The translations under genes were made by a program, and so were the position numbers. DNA of 64,000 nucleotides, taken from positions 1-64,000 of the forward strand of contig NZ_CAJVCE010000015.1 of assembly GCF_910594985.1 (NCBI RefSeq), given 5' to 3'. The notes below the pieces were generated by a model that was not told the origin of the DNA, did no database searches, and saw only the letters and a list, made by a program, of their open reading frames with translations. Shown piece by piece: positions 1 to 7,871 of this stretch; the stretch's first letter is position 1; each line of letters begins with the position of its first letter. Origin of the DNA: Paenibacillus allorhizosphaerae (GTDB taxonomy: Bacteria > Bacillota > Bacilli > Paenibacillales > NBRC-103111).

Positions 1-577
1 GAATAAGCAGATGCTCAAAACGATATAAAGTAACACAGGCTACGGATACAAACAAAAACTGCACCACCAAAATAATGTTCATTTTCTTTTTAAATTTAAT
101 ATCCATAATATCCAATCGTTTCTGCCGGGGGATAAATGTGAATCCTATTCGTGTCTTATTTAGTATGTAAGCAACGGCAAAATTGATAAGCGAGACGGCA
201 ACCGCCGGGAGTATGACTCCATTTTGCTGAGCTTCAAGAAACGCATCCCATTTAAAATTTGTTATCAATCCGTTAAAACAAATTTCTGTAACCGCACCGA
301 CAAAATATGTACTAAGCGCCATTATCGTGGAGTAAAAAAGCTTGAATTTGAATATAAAACTCAAACAAAAAATATAAAAAATAGGTTGAACCAATGTGAT
401 TGCGATTTGTAAGGGGTATAATTGCAGTAACAAAGCGATATGTCCCATAAGTATCGAACTGATGATCAGAGGTTTCACATGATCGTGTACTTTTTGTCTA
501 AATAGAACTAAAGACATGATGAAAAATGAAGGCCAAGCTAAAAACATACCGCATATTAGTATCCAAAAATATTGCAT
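1..577 (-). CDS. Multi-span membrane protein, paralogue of its neighbour (partial)
   Basis: The reading frame starts at ATG 577..575 behind a strong AGGAGG site and stays open to the left edge, so the C-terminus is missing (192 codons seen). The protein is very hydrophobic with about five to six membrane segments. It shares blocks with the gene at 607..1266: LFRQK followed by a DH pair near residues 26-33, a QP pair in the third segment, ILP-x(7)-IN, and RIGFTF-x-P near residue 148. Spacing (29 bases) and orientation make it the second gene of a two-gene operon. The shape recalls the membrane sensor part of AgrC-type GHKL kinases, but no kinase domain is visible before the edge. Function unknown. 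Confidence 0.75.
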   Translation of the reverse strand, partial: MQYFWILICGMFLAWPSFFIMSLVLFRQKVHDHVKPLIISSILMGHIALLLQLYPLQIAITLVQPIFYIFCLSFIFKFKLFYSTIMALSTYFVGAVTEICFNGLITNFKWDAFLEAQQNGVILPAVAVSLINFAVAYILNKTRIGFTFIPRQKRLDIMDIKFKKKMNIILVVQFLFVSVACVTLYRFEHLLI

Positions 578-606
578 AAATCCTCCTATTGATTTAAATT
601 AAATAC

Positions 607-1266
607 TCATTCTTCGATCTCACGAGTATAAAAATGATGGAATAATAGAATCATAAACGTGCTTACTGAAGTTAAACCAAACAATACGATTGTATGTAAG
701 AAAAATAGAGTGGATGTCCCAAAGGTTACGATGAATAAACCTGATAATACCATGAAAGCAGTATTGCGTTTAATGTGAGATAGCTTAAAATTTGATATTT
801 TTCGAAACGGAACAAATGTAAACCCAATTCTGAACTTATATAAAGCAATTGAAAGCAGGACATTGACTATCAAAAGATAAAAAAGAGGCAATATTTCATC
901 TGCTTGAGCTAGTTCCAAAAATTTTTCTAAATGGAATCGGGTGTAAATCAAGTAGAGAGACGATTCTGCAATAAAATTAACCATATAAACAGCCAAGGTA
1001 ACTGTTATTGTATGAAGGAATTGAATTCTGAAAATATAGTAATAAAAAATGATAAAACATATCGGCTGAAACAGAATCATATAATTAGGCAGTTTTAAGG
1101 ATTGTAATGTAAAAGATATTATCGAAACGTGCGTCATTAAAAGCGAGCACATGATAATTTTGTATGTATGGTCCTTCATTTTTTGTCTAAACAGAATAAG
1201 CGTAAATATAAGCATTGAAACCCAGAACATAAAGAATGATACTAACAAAAACAAATAGTTAACCAT
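607..1266 (-). CDS. Multi-span membrane protein, AgrC-sensor-like, no kinase domain
   Basis: A 219-residue protein with about six hydrophobic segments and short basic loops. The start ATG has a GGGGGC site upstream. It is clearly related to the next gene downstream (shared LFRQK, DH and RIGFTF blocks), so the pair arose by tandem duplication. It ends with a short charged tail (YTREIEE), with no HisKA, GHKL or other cytoplasmic domain. The size and six-segment layout match the sensor half of AgrC-like peptide receptors, which is inference only. The DNA is markedly more AT-rich than the rest of the window, which suggests acquired or fast-evolving DNA. Confidence 0.8.
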   Translation of the reverse strand: MVNYLFLLVSFFMFWVSMLIFTLILFRQKMKDHTYKIIMCSLLMTHVSIISFTLQSLKLPNYMILFQPICFIIFYYYIFRIQFLHTITVTLAVYMVNFIAESSLYLIYTRFHLEKFLELAQADEILPLFYLLIVNVLLSIALYKFRIGFTFVPFRKISNFKLSHIKRNTAFMVLSGLFIVTFGTSTLFFLHTIVLFGLTSVSTFMILLFHHFYTREIEE

Positions 1267-1274
1267 GTTGCCCC

Positions 1275-1391
1275 CTAAGACTTAATTTGTCTAATCAAAT
1301 GTACCGAGCTGTACTCCGCTAAGCTACCGATTCGTTCAAAAGTCGATCCCCAACGTATCAAGTTCATCTCCCAGATACACATAGATTGCAT
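1275..1391 (-). CDS. Candidate 38-residue leader or peptide ORF
   Basis: A small frame starts at ATG 1391..1389 (MQSMCIWEMN...) and ends in TAG eight bases before the start of the membrane-protein gene at 1266. It lies between the putative promoter/operator near 1415-1450 and that gene. The nearest AGGAG is about 17 bases from the ATG, which is too far for efficient initiation. A second frame through the same DNA also reads protein-like (LGDELDTLGIDF), so this may be decayed coding sequence. It could be a signal-peptide precursor or a leader ORF; neither is shown. Confidence 0.25.
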   Translation of the reverse strand: MQSMCIWEMNLIRWGSTFERIGSLAEYSSVHLIRQIKS

Positions 1392-1423
1392 GCGAATTAC
1401 TCTCTCATCTCCTTCTTAGTATA

Positions 1424-1449
1424 ACGAATGAAATGTAAGGACCATTCGT
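1424..1449 (-). promoter_or_regulatory. Inverted repeat over the membrane-operon promoter
   Basis: ACGAATG (1424-1430) and CATTCGT (1443-1449) form a perfect 7-bp inverted repeat with a 12-bp spacer. On the minus strand it abuts a TATACT box (about 1418-1423) upstream of the two membrane-protein genes. It is a candidate operator, most simply for the regulator encoded just to the right. Confidence 0.4.
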
Positions 1450-1503
1450 AAAAAATTCTCTCCCAACAAATTTCCAAAACTGGATAAAGCGATGGTTGAA
1501 ACC

Positions 1504-1540
1504 GAAAAAAAACCAGCCGTATCCCCATACTGGCTGTTAC
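1504..1540 (-). terminator. Terminator of the XRE-LytTR regulator gene
   Basis: On the minus strand, AGCC-a-GTAT-GGGG-ATAC-GGCT forms a stem followed by a run of eight T. It lies about 80 bases past the regulator stop, so the regulator and the membrane-protein pair are probably separate transcripts. Confidence 0.8.
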
Positions 1541-1620
1541 AAACGCTATTTCTATGATGTTTTTTTGTAGGATGTTCGAAACAGGCAGAAATGATCCTTA
1601 TCGCCGGTTATCTTTCGTTC

Positions 1621-2298
1621 TTAAACGTTTTTCTCAGACGCTGTATACGAGATTTGCGTGCCGGATTTCCCAAACGAGAATTCGAGGCTCTTGCTCGTGT
1701 TGACTGCAACATTGCGGAGAATGAGGTCGTGATACTTGCGCTGCTTGATCGCCGATATCGTGACGCCCCGGCCGTTTCCGTCTTCATCGAAAAATAACAT
1801 GCCGCGGCGTTCGTCGTAATAACGAATTTGATTGAAATTCACGTAAAGATCGGCATCCAGTTTCTTGAAATTGTGCTCCTCCAGCTTGTCCAAAAATGCG
1901 CTGAAATCCAGCAAGGATTCGATGCTGTGCACCAGCTTCTCTTGACTCGTATAATACGTCGCATCTTTATTCCCGATCTCGATGTAATGGACATGTTTCA
2001 GATCGAGATTCATTTCCGCTTCCGAGTCTTTGGTCGGATTAGGAGCAAGGTCTCCGTTGACAAGATGACCTGCTTTGATCATTAGATCCATATATGGATA
2101 ACCGTATGCTACCGACAGTTTCTGAAGCGTGTCGGGCGAAGGGGTGATACGGTCATTGGTTGAACGGTTGCGCTCCAGCTCCAGGTCTCGGATATACGCA
2201 TGAGACAGGCCGCTTTTTCTGGCTGCTTCTCGTAAAGACATGGAACCCCGCAGACTTTCCAGAAATTTTCCAAAATTAACAATAGGTTGTCCCACCAA
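1621..2298 (-). CDS. XRE-family HTH regulator with LytTR-like C-terminal domain
   Basis: A 225-residue cytoplasmic regulator. Residues about 8-75 form a Cro/C1-type helix-turn-helix (SLREAARKSGLSHAYIRDLE). Residues about 100-205 follow the LytTR pattern: VHYIE strand, a Leu-rich helix (SLLDFSAFLDKLEE), F-x(7)-VNFNQI, an LFFDEDG hairpin, then a Ser and a KY helix. The usual RVHRS motif is replaced by KKLDA, so DNA contacts may differ. Start is TTG 2298 or GTG 2295; GGAG lies 6-9 bases upstream. LytTR domains are typical of AgrA-like peptide-signalling regulators, and two AgrC-sensor-like proteins lie just downstream, so a signalling link is plausible. The LytTR assignment is by pattern only. 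Confidence 0.65.
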   Translation of the reverse strand: MVGQPIVNFGKFLESLRGSMSLREAARKSGLSHAYIRDLELERNRSTNDRITPSPDTLQKLSVAYGYPYMDLMIKAGHLVNGDLAPNPTKDSEAEMNLDLKHVHYIEIGNKDATYYTSQEKLVHSIESLLDFSAFLDKLEEHNFKKLDADLYVNFNQIRYYDERRGMLFFDEDGNGRGVTISAIKQRKYHDLILRNVAVNTSKSLEFSFGKSGTQISYTASEKNV

Positions 2299-2390
2299 AA
2301 TCGACTCCTCTCATCATCTTCTATTGTACTGAACGGAAGGCGGAAAAGAAACAGCAAATCAAAAAGATTATTAATCTGACTAACCATCTA

Positions 2391-2419
2391 TTGACTCCCC
2401 GTAATATAGATACTACATT
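2391..2419 (+). promoter_or_regulatory. Sigma-A-type promoter
   Basis: TTGACT, a 17-bp spacer and TACATT, 44 bases upstream of the TTG start at 2463. Confidence 0.6.
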
Positions 2420-2462
2420 AAAAGTAATATCTTTCAGAAAGTAGATAGAGGGGGGAGAACCG

Positions 2463-2900
2463 TTGAGAGACAAAAATATGAGCCGATTCAGCACCTATGA
2501 ATCTTTTCACGTCGAATTGAATGGTTTTAAGATTGCAGATATCGTCCTCACAAGTCATGCCTTAAGCCGGTGGGACGAGCGCGTCGAAACGGATCAAGGC
2601 GGTGTCGAGCAGATTTGCGGCTATCTCTGGGACAAATTGAAGCTGAGCCGGGTCCAGCCGTATTATCCGAATGAAAACGACGTATTTTTGATCGATAACG
2701 ACCTGGTCATGGTCGCCGAGTTCAAGGAACTGAAAGATGAAACGGACATCGCAGGCAATCCGCTTCATAAAATGATTGTAATTACGTTTCTTGGCCGCAT
2801 ATCCGAAGATATCGAACTTAGGGATTTGAAATCTTATTACGCCTGGCTCCGCCATACGCGGAGAATGACGCTGGTTAAGAATGCGCGCAAACGAAAATAA
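2463..2900 (+). CDS. Conserved hypothetical protein, 145 residues
   Basis: A soluble protein with TTG start 2463 placed six bases after a GGGGGAG site; an in-frame ATG at 2478 is the alternative. The segment LTSHALSRWDERV near residue 30, followed by strands FLIDNDLVMVAEF and HKMIVITFLG, loosely recalls small RelE-like or DUF4258-like folds (H-A-x-x-R near the start), but no antitoxin partner is visible and I do not assign that function. It ends in a very basic tail (LVKNARKRK). It has its own promoter and is read divergently from the XRE-LytTR regulator. Confidence 0.7.
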   Translation: MRDKNMSRFSTYESFHVELNGFKIADIVLTSHALSRWDERVETDQGGVEQICGYLWDKLKLSRVQPYYPNENDVFLIDNDLVMVAEFKELKDETDIAGNPLHKMIVITFLGRISEDIELRDLKSYYAWLRHTRRMTLVKNARKRK

Positions 2901-3033
2901 CGGGATAAGGGTTCGTCTTTCCGGGCTGGCCCATGCCGGTCTTTTTGCCGTTCTCCAGTTTACCAAAATCATAATGCATAAATTGCTTCCACACGTGGGG
3001 AAATTAGGAAGAGCGAGGAAGGAGTTGAGCATT

Positions 3034-5073
3034 ATGGCAAGGGATTTGCCCATTGGTAACGGAGAGGTGCTGATCAATTTTGACACGCACTATAATGTTC
3101 GGGATATTTACTATCCTTTTGTGGGTCAAGAAAATCAAGCGCTCGACCATTTGTCCCATTTTGGGGTGTGGACGGCAGAGGACTTTTTCTGGATTGATCA
3201 TCCCGAGTTGAAAAAGCAAGGCGGATACTTGAACGATTCCATGGTGACGCATGTCGACTGCAAGCATGAGCGGTTAGGACTGACGCTTACGCTGCGCGAC
3301 GGCGTAGATGTGCAGGAAAACGCATTCATTCGCAAAGTTGTGATCGACAATCATTGGGACCGCGAGCGAACGGTGAAGCTGTACTTCCATCTGGATTTGC
3401 ACTTGTATGGAAACGGTGTGGGCGACACCGTCTACTTCGAGCCGGAGCTCCAATCGCTTGTGTTTTATAAGGGGCACCGGTATTTGTCGTTATCGTGTCT
3501 TTCGCCGGACAAGCCGGGAGCGGCGATATCCTCTTACGCGATCGGTCAAAAGGAAATGAACCGCTTGGAAGGCACGTGGCGCGACGCGGAGGACGGGCAG
3601 CTCGGACGCAACCCGATTGCGCAAGGCTCGGTCGACGGAACCGTCGAGCTGGAACTGAACGTCCCGGCGAACGGGTCGAAAGTGGCGTGGTTCTGGATTT
3701 GCTTCGGCAAATCGCTTCCTGACATCAGGAAACTCGAACAGAAGGTGCGGAGCGCAGGTCCGCATGCATTTTTGCAGCGTACGTACAACTACTGGCTGCA
3801 GTGGCTCGGGCAAGAGCGTCATGATCTGAACCTGCTGGATGAGGAGATGGCTTCCTTCTATAAGCGAAGCTTGCTGATCATTCGAACGAATATGGATAAC
3901 CGCGGAGCGATCATCGCGGCCAACGACTCGGACATTATGAAATTCGCAAAAGATACGTATTCGTACATGTGGCCGAGAGACGGCGCCTTGATTGCGCACG
4001 CGCTGGACCGATCCGGGTACCATGCGCTAACCCGACGTTTCTTTCAATTTTGCAAGCGGGGGATTTCGGAAGAAGGTTTTTTGCAGCACAAATATAATCC
4101 CGACGGGTCGGCCGGCTCCAGCTGGCATCCGAGGATCAATGCGAAAGGCGAGAAGCAGCTCCCGATCCAGGAGGATGAAACGGCCCTTGTGCTGTATACG
4201 CTGTGGCACCATCATCAGCTGGCGCGTACGTTGGACGAGGCGCGCGAAGATTATGAGCAGCTGGTCGTTCCAGCGGCCGATTTCATATCGTCTTATGTGG
4301 ACGCCTCCGGATTGCCGCTTCCTTCCTACGATTTGTGGGAGGAGCGTTACGGGGTGCATTTGTTTACGGCAGCGAGCGTATATGCGGGACTTCTGGCGGC
4401 GTCCGGATTCGCGAAGGCTTTCAGGGACAAACAGCGCTCCGGACGTTATAAAGAGCAGGCGGAGCGCGTGAAAAAAGCGGTAGAGGAGCAAATGTTCTTC
4501 GAAGCGGAAAACCGGTTCGTTCGGTCGCTGTATTGGAACGAGGAGAAGCAAGCGAATGATCAGGATTTGACGCTCGATGCGAGCATGTATGCGGTGTTCG
4601 ATTTTGAGCTGCTTCCTGCGGAAGACCCGCGCGTCGTATCGACGATGAAGGCGATTCGGGAGCGGTTGTGGGTTCAGACGGACGTAGGCGGGCTGGCCCG
4701 CTACACGAATGATTACTACCATCAGGTGACGAAAGATACGGCGAAAGTGCCGGGCAATCCTTGGTTTATTTGCACGCTCTGGTATGCGGAATGGGTAATT
4801 GCCGTAGCAAAGAGCGAGGCGGAGATGAAAGAAGCGGCTGACCTTCTGAAATGGACGATACGGCATTCGCTCTATTCCGGCATCCTTGCGGAGCAGGTGA
4901 ATCCGTTCACAGGCGAGCCGTTATCTGTATCGCCGCTGACGTGGTCGCACGCTTCGTTCATAAAGGTGGCGCAGGAATATATGGCCAAGCTGAAGCTGTT
5001 CCGGTATCAGGCGCGCGGCAAAGAGGACCAGAGCGATGCGAAACTGCTGCAAAAAGCGGGTGAGCGGAATTGA
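3034..5073 (+). CDS. GH15 glucoamylase-like glycoside hydrolase
   Basis: A 679-residue enzyme expected to release glucose from the ends of alpha-glucans or related glucosides. The ATG at 3034 follows GAGGAAGGAG at a nine-base distance; earlier in-frame starts overlap the previous gene and lack such a site. An N-terminal beta-sandwich (about 1-270) precedes the (alpha/alpha)6 catalytic barrel. GH15 signatures are visible: YMWPRDG near residue 310, the general-acid loop DLWEER near 434 and the base loop AEQVNPFTGEP near 618, then LTWSHA. There is no signal peptide, so it should act inside the cell. Its stop overlaps the start of the glucose dehydrogenase gene (TTGA). Trehalose or dextrin substrates cannot be told apart from sequence alone. 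Confidence 0.88.
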   Translation: MARDLPIGNGEVLINFDTHYNVRDIYYPFVGQENQALDHLSHFGVWTAEDFFWIDHPELKKQGGYLNDSMVTHVDCKHERLGLTLTLRDGVDVQENAFIRKVVIDNHWDRERTVKLYFHLDLHLYGNGVGDTVYFEPELQSLVFYKGHRYLSLSCLSPDKPGAAISSYAIGQKEMNRLEGTWRDAEDGQLGRNPIAQGSVDGTVELELNVPANGSKVAWFWICFGKSLPDIRKLEQKVRSAGPHAFLQRTYNYWLQWLGQERHDLNLLDEEMASFYKRSLLIIRTNMDNRGAIIAANDSDIMKFAKDTYSYMWPRDGALIAHALDRSGYHALTRRFFQFCKRGISEEGFLQHKYNPDGSAGSSWHPRINAKGEKQLPIQEDETALVLYTLWHHHQLARTLDEAREDYEQLVVPAADFISSYVDASGLPLPSYDLWEERYGVHLFTAASVYAGLLAASGFAKAFRDKQRSGRYKEQAERVKKAVEEQMFFEAENRFVRSLYWNEEKQANDQDLTLDASMYAVFDFELLPAEDPRVVSTMKAIRERLWVQTDVGGLARYTNDYYHQVTKDTAKVPGNPWFICTLWYAEWVIAVAKSEAEMKEAADLLKWTIRHSLYSGILAEQVNPFTGEPLSVSPLTWSHASFIKVAQEYMAKLKLFRYQARGKEDQSDAKLLQKAGERN

Positions 5074-6260
5074 AGGCGGTGCGTGTAACCGGGCTGGCTG
5101 CGGAAGGCGCGGAGTCGGCCCCCGGGGCAAAGCGGCTCGAGCTGTGTGATGTGGCGCGGCCGGAGCGGCGCACGCCTTCGGACGTCTTGGTGCGCGTCCT
5201 GTGTGTTGGCCTGGACGGGACGGACCGCGAGATTGTAACGGAAAAGTACGGCGTTCCTCCGGCAGGGGAAACCGCGCTTACGATCGGGCATGAGTCGCTC
5301 GGAGTTGTCGTGGAAGCCGCCACGGACAGCTTCTTGAAGCCGGGGGATGCGGTTTGCGCCTTGGTACGCAGGCCGTGCTCCGATCCGGACTGTACGGCTT
5401 GCCGCAACGGCCAGCAAGATTTTTGCGAGAGCGGCAATTACGTGGAACGCGGAATCAAAGGCGCGAACGGCTATTTGTCGGAATATTACGTCGAAGACGC
5501 AAGATTCCTTGTTAAAGTGCCGGTCTCAGCGATGGCATACGGTGTGCTTGCCGAGCCGCAAAGCATTGTGGAAAAAGTGTGGGATGAGGTGCAGCGGATC
5601 CAGCAGCGTCTCGTATGGCAGCCCCAAACGGCGGTCGTGCTCGGTTCCGGGCCGCTAGGCTTGCTCGCGGCGTTCACTTGCCGGTGCCTGGGGCTGGAAA
5701 CGATCGTCTGGTCGAAATCGCCGCAGGATTCGGCGGGAGCCGCGCTGGTTCGGGACTGCGGTGTGGTGTACAAGGAGGCGGAAAGCAACAGTGGCAGCGA
5801 ATCGGCATCGCTGAACGACTACTTGCGCCAAGCGGGCAAGCGCGCAGATCTCATCTTCGAATGCACGGGCTACAGCCCGCTCGCCTTCGAGGCGATGACG
5901 GCGCTCGGGCCGAACGGCGTGCTCGCTTTGCTCGGCGTTACGCCGGGCAACCGAAGCATCCAGCTCCCCGCCGATCGGGTCAATCAGGGACTAGTGCTCG
6001 AGAACAAGTGCGTGCTCGGTTCAGTGAACGCGTCGCGCAAAGATTTCGAGACCGGACTGTTCCGTCTGCAGCAGATCGAAGCGAAGTTTCCGGGCCTGCT
6101 CCGGCGACTTGTGACGGACCGGTTGAAGCTGGAGGATGTATCCGGGCTGGACTTCAGCCGGATCGGCATCAAAGCGGTCATAGATCTTGTACCGCAGGAA
6201 CAGTGGACGGAGCTCGTCAATCAAGCCGGCGGTGAAGCGGTTTACAGTTTTTCTGTCTAA
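5070..6260 (+). CDS. Glucose 1-dehydrogenase-like zinc MDR enzyme
   Basis: A medium-chain dehydrogenase of 396 residues that probably oxidises glucose to gluconolactone with NAD(P)+. The N-terminal catalytic domain has GLDGTDRE, where Asp replaces the usual zinc-ligand Cys as in haloarchaeal glucose dehydrogenases, then GHES. A structural zinc lobe with four Cys (RRPCSDPDCTACRNGQQDFC) is intact. The Rossmann fold starts at VVLGSGPLGLL near residue 188. TTG 5070 overlaps the GH15 stop by four bases, so the two are translationally coupled: one releases glucose and the other oxidises it. A terminator follows directly. Confidence 0.85.
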   Translation: MKAVRVTGLAAEGAESAPGAKRLELCDVARPERRTPSDVLVRVLCVGLDGTDREIVTEKYGVPPAGETALTIGHESLGVVVEAATDSFLKPGDAVCALVRRPCSDPDCTACRNGQQDFCESGNYVERGIKGANGYLSEYYVEDARFLVKVPVSAMAYGVLAEPQSIVEKVWDEVQRIQQRLVWQPQTAVVLGSGPLGLLAAFTCRCLGLETIVWSKSPQDSAGAALVRDCGVVYKEAESNSGSESASLNDYLRQAGKRADLIFECTGYSPLAFEAMTALGPNGVLALLGVTPGNRSIQLPADRVNQGLVLENKCVLGSVNASRKDFETGLFRLQQIEAKFPGLLRRLVTDRLKLEDVSGLDFSRIGIKAVIDLVPQEQWTELVNQAGGEAVYSFSV

Positions 6261-6272
6261 TTCCATTTGAAC

Positions 6273-6302
6273 AAGCCCATTCCGATAGCGGATGGGCTTT
6301 TG
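6273..6302 (+). terminator. Terminator of the GH15-glucose dehydrogenase operon
   Basis: AAGCCCAT pairs with ATGGGCTT around an inner CCGATAGCGG, followed by a short T-rich run. Confidence 0.8.
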
Positions 6303-6358
6303 TGTGTGCGATTTTTTAAAGGCAGCGCGATATGCCGGTTTGGAAAAAACAACGACGG

Positions 6359-6883
6359 CTAGGGGCGGCGATTCCGGGCATACCGAATATATAAGCCGGC
6401 GCCAATGCCGCTCAAGGTTACTACGGAAGCGAACAATGGGATGCCCCAGTGCAGTTCGGGATAGCGGGGCGGCGCCGGGAACGTGCTGCCGTTCGGGAAC
6501 GAAGCGACATCCAGCTTACTCTTCTCCCAAAGGTCCGTTCTTCCGCACAAATTAGCGGTAAGCTTGCCTGATTGATCCGTGGCGTACACCAAGTACTCTT
6601 GGCCTCGTTGCATCGGAATCCAAATCGTGCTTACCTGTACTTGAATCCAGGAGCCGACAACACCTTTCCAGCTTTCCCGAACCTGAAACGTAAGCTTGTC
6701 GTTATTCTCTTTCACTACGGTGCCGCGAAACACGACCGTGCTCCGCTCGAATTCTTCAGCCACTGTCGGTCCTTTGGAGCATGAGAGCGCATGCACTCCG
6801 CGCGGCGAATAAGCCATAAGCAGCAAAAGAAGCGTCAGGAAGGCGGTCGTCCTTCTGGAAAAGAAATACGGTTTCTGACGCAT
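6359..6883 (-). CDS. TIMP/NTR-like exported membrane-anchored protein
   Basis: A 174-residue exported protein. It has a basic start, a hydrophobic signal segment (residues 12-26) and mature sequence beginning near ALSCSKGPTV. The pattern SCSKGPTVAEEFERS-VVFRGTV ... VRESWKGV ... GQEYLVYA ... CGRT matches bacterial tissue-inhibitor-of-metalloproteinase-like (netrin/OB-fold) domains, with the first Cys likely bonded to the CGRT Cys. A C-terminal membrane segment (about 146-166) with an RYARNRRP tail should anchor it facing outward. The ATG follows GGGGGAG by ten bases. Role unknown; protease inhibition is not established for bacterial members. Confidence 0.7.
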   Translation of the reverse strand: MRQKPYFFSRRTTAFLTLLLLLMAYSPRGVHALSCSKGPTVAEEFERSTVVFRGTVVKENNDKLTFQVRESWKGVVGSWIQVQVSTIWIPMQRGQEYLVYATDQSGKLTANLCGRTDLWEKSKLDVASFPNGSTFPAPPRYPELHWGIPLFASVVTLSGIGAGLYIRYARNRRP

Positions 6884-6958
6884 AAGTGGTATCTCCCCCG
6901 GTCATGTCATGATTGTGCTACTCTTCAGACGGGGAGGTTTGACATAAAGTTGCACGCT

Positions 6959-7816
6959 TTACATACAGTCGTACGGATTATACCCCTGATCGTGACGATA
7001 ATCGGTGGGCGACTTGCCGAACCACTTTTTGAACTGTTTCGAGAAGTATAGCGCATCGACGAAACCGACAGAGGATGCGACTTGTTCGACGGTCAGCGGT
7101 TCCTGCAGCAGCAGCTTGGCACGCTCCATGCGAATTTTGAGCAAATATTGCATGGGCGACAAGCCGGTGTGCTGCTTGAACATTTTGGATAAATGCGTTC
7201 GATGGTAGCCGAGAGACTGCGCCATCTGTTCGATTGAGATCGGCTGGTAATACTGCAACGTAAGCCAGCGAATCGCTTGTTCCACCTGCTGGCCGATCGC
7301 GGACGCTTCCTCGTTCGGCACGTCTTCCTCCGCCTGATCCTGGGCGTACTCAGCGAATAGCAGCCGCAAATAGCCTCCGGCTTGCATATCGGCGCCGGCA
7401 ACGCCCGTCTGGAGCGTTCTCTCGATCCGGTGAAACAGCGCCGCCATCCTGCGCTGATGTCTAGACACAGTGACCGGCTGCTGCGGAGTTACGCCGAACT
7501 GCTGCACGAATTCATCCGCACGGGAACCTTTAAAGCCGATCCAGCGGTAACTCCAAGGCTCCGTCTCATCGGATGCGTAGCTGACAAGCTCTCCTGGCGA
7601 AATGAAGAAGCTGTGCCCCTTCTCCAGCCGATAATCCCGGCCCAGGCAGCGAAAGACGCCTTTGCCCGACATAACCAAATGTACCAAATGATAATCGAGC
7701 ACCTGCGGCCCCACTTTGTGGGAAGGTTTGGTTTGGGCGTGTCCGCTGAATAAAACCGTCAGCTCTCCCCGATCCGGCTGTGGATTAAACGCGGAAAAAT
7801 GATGAACATGTACCAT
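6959..7816 (-). CDS. AraC-family transcriptional regulator
   Basis: A 285-residue regulator. The N-terminal cupin-like sensor domain (about 1-160, SHKVGPQVLDYHLVHLVMSG, SFFISPGE) is expected to bind a sugar. The C-terminal double helix-turn-helix (about 185-280) has YYQPISIEQMAQSLGYHRTHLSKMFK and VGFVDALYFSKQFKKWFGKSP. ATG 7816 is preferred over GTG 7825 because AGGTG sits six bases before it. It is read divergently from bdbC, and the next gene after bdbC is the GH4 enzyme, which has two candidate AraC half-sites at its promoter. That makes this the likely regulator of the GH4 gene, by inference. Confidence 0.9.
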   Translation of the reverse strand: MVHVHHFSAFNPQPDRGELTVLFSGHAQTKPSHKVGPQVLDYHLVHLVMSGKGVFRCLGRDYRLEKGHSFFISPGELVSYASDETEPWSYRWIGFKGSRADEFVQQFGVTPQQPVTVSRHQRRMAALFHRIERTLQTGVAGADMQAGGYLRLLFAEYAQDQAEEDVPNEEASAIGQQVEQAIRWLTLQYYQPISIEQMAQSLGYHRTHLSKMFKQHTGLSPMQYLLKIRMERAKLLLQEPLTVEQVASSVGFVDALYFSKQFKKWFGKSPTDYRHDQGYNPYDCM

Positions 7817-7871
7817 ATGGATCACCTCGCACAGTTCTGATATGATGGAAGAAGAAGGGAGAATCCTACAT

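Noticed and set aside
224-412. A 62-codon plus-strand frame near the left edge
   Set aside because: Antisense to the convincing membrane-protein gene; Lys/Asn-rich chance frame without a ribosome-binding site.
2881-3033. An upstream extension of the GH15 gene
   Set aside because: It overlaps the preceding gene and lacks a ribosome-binding site; ATG 3034 has an ideal one and fits the family start.
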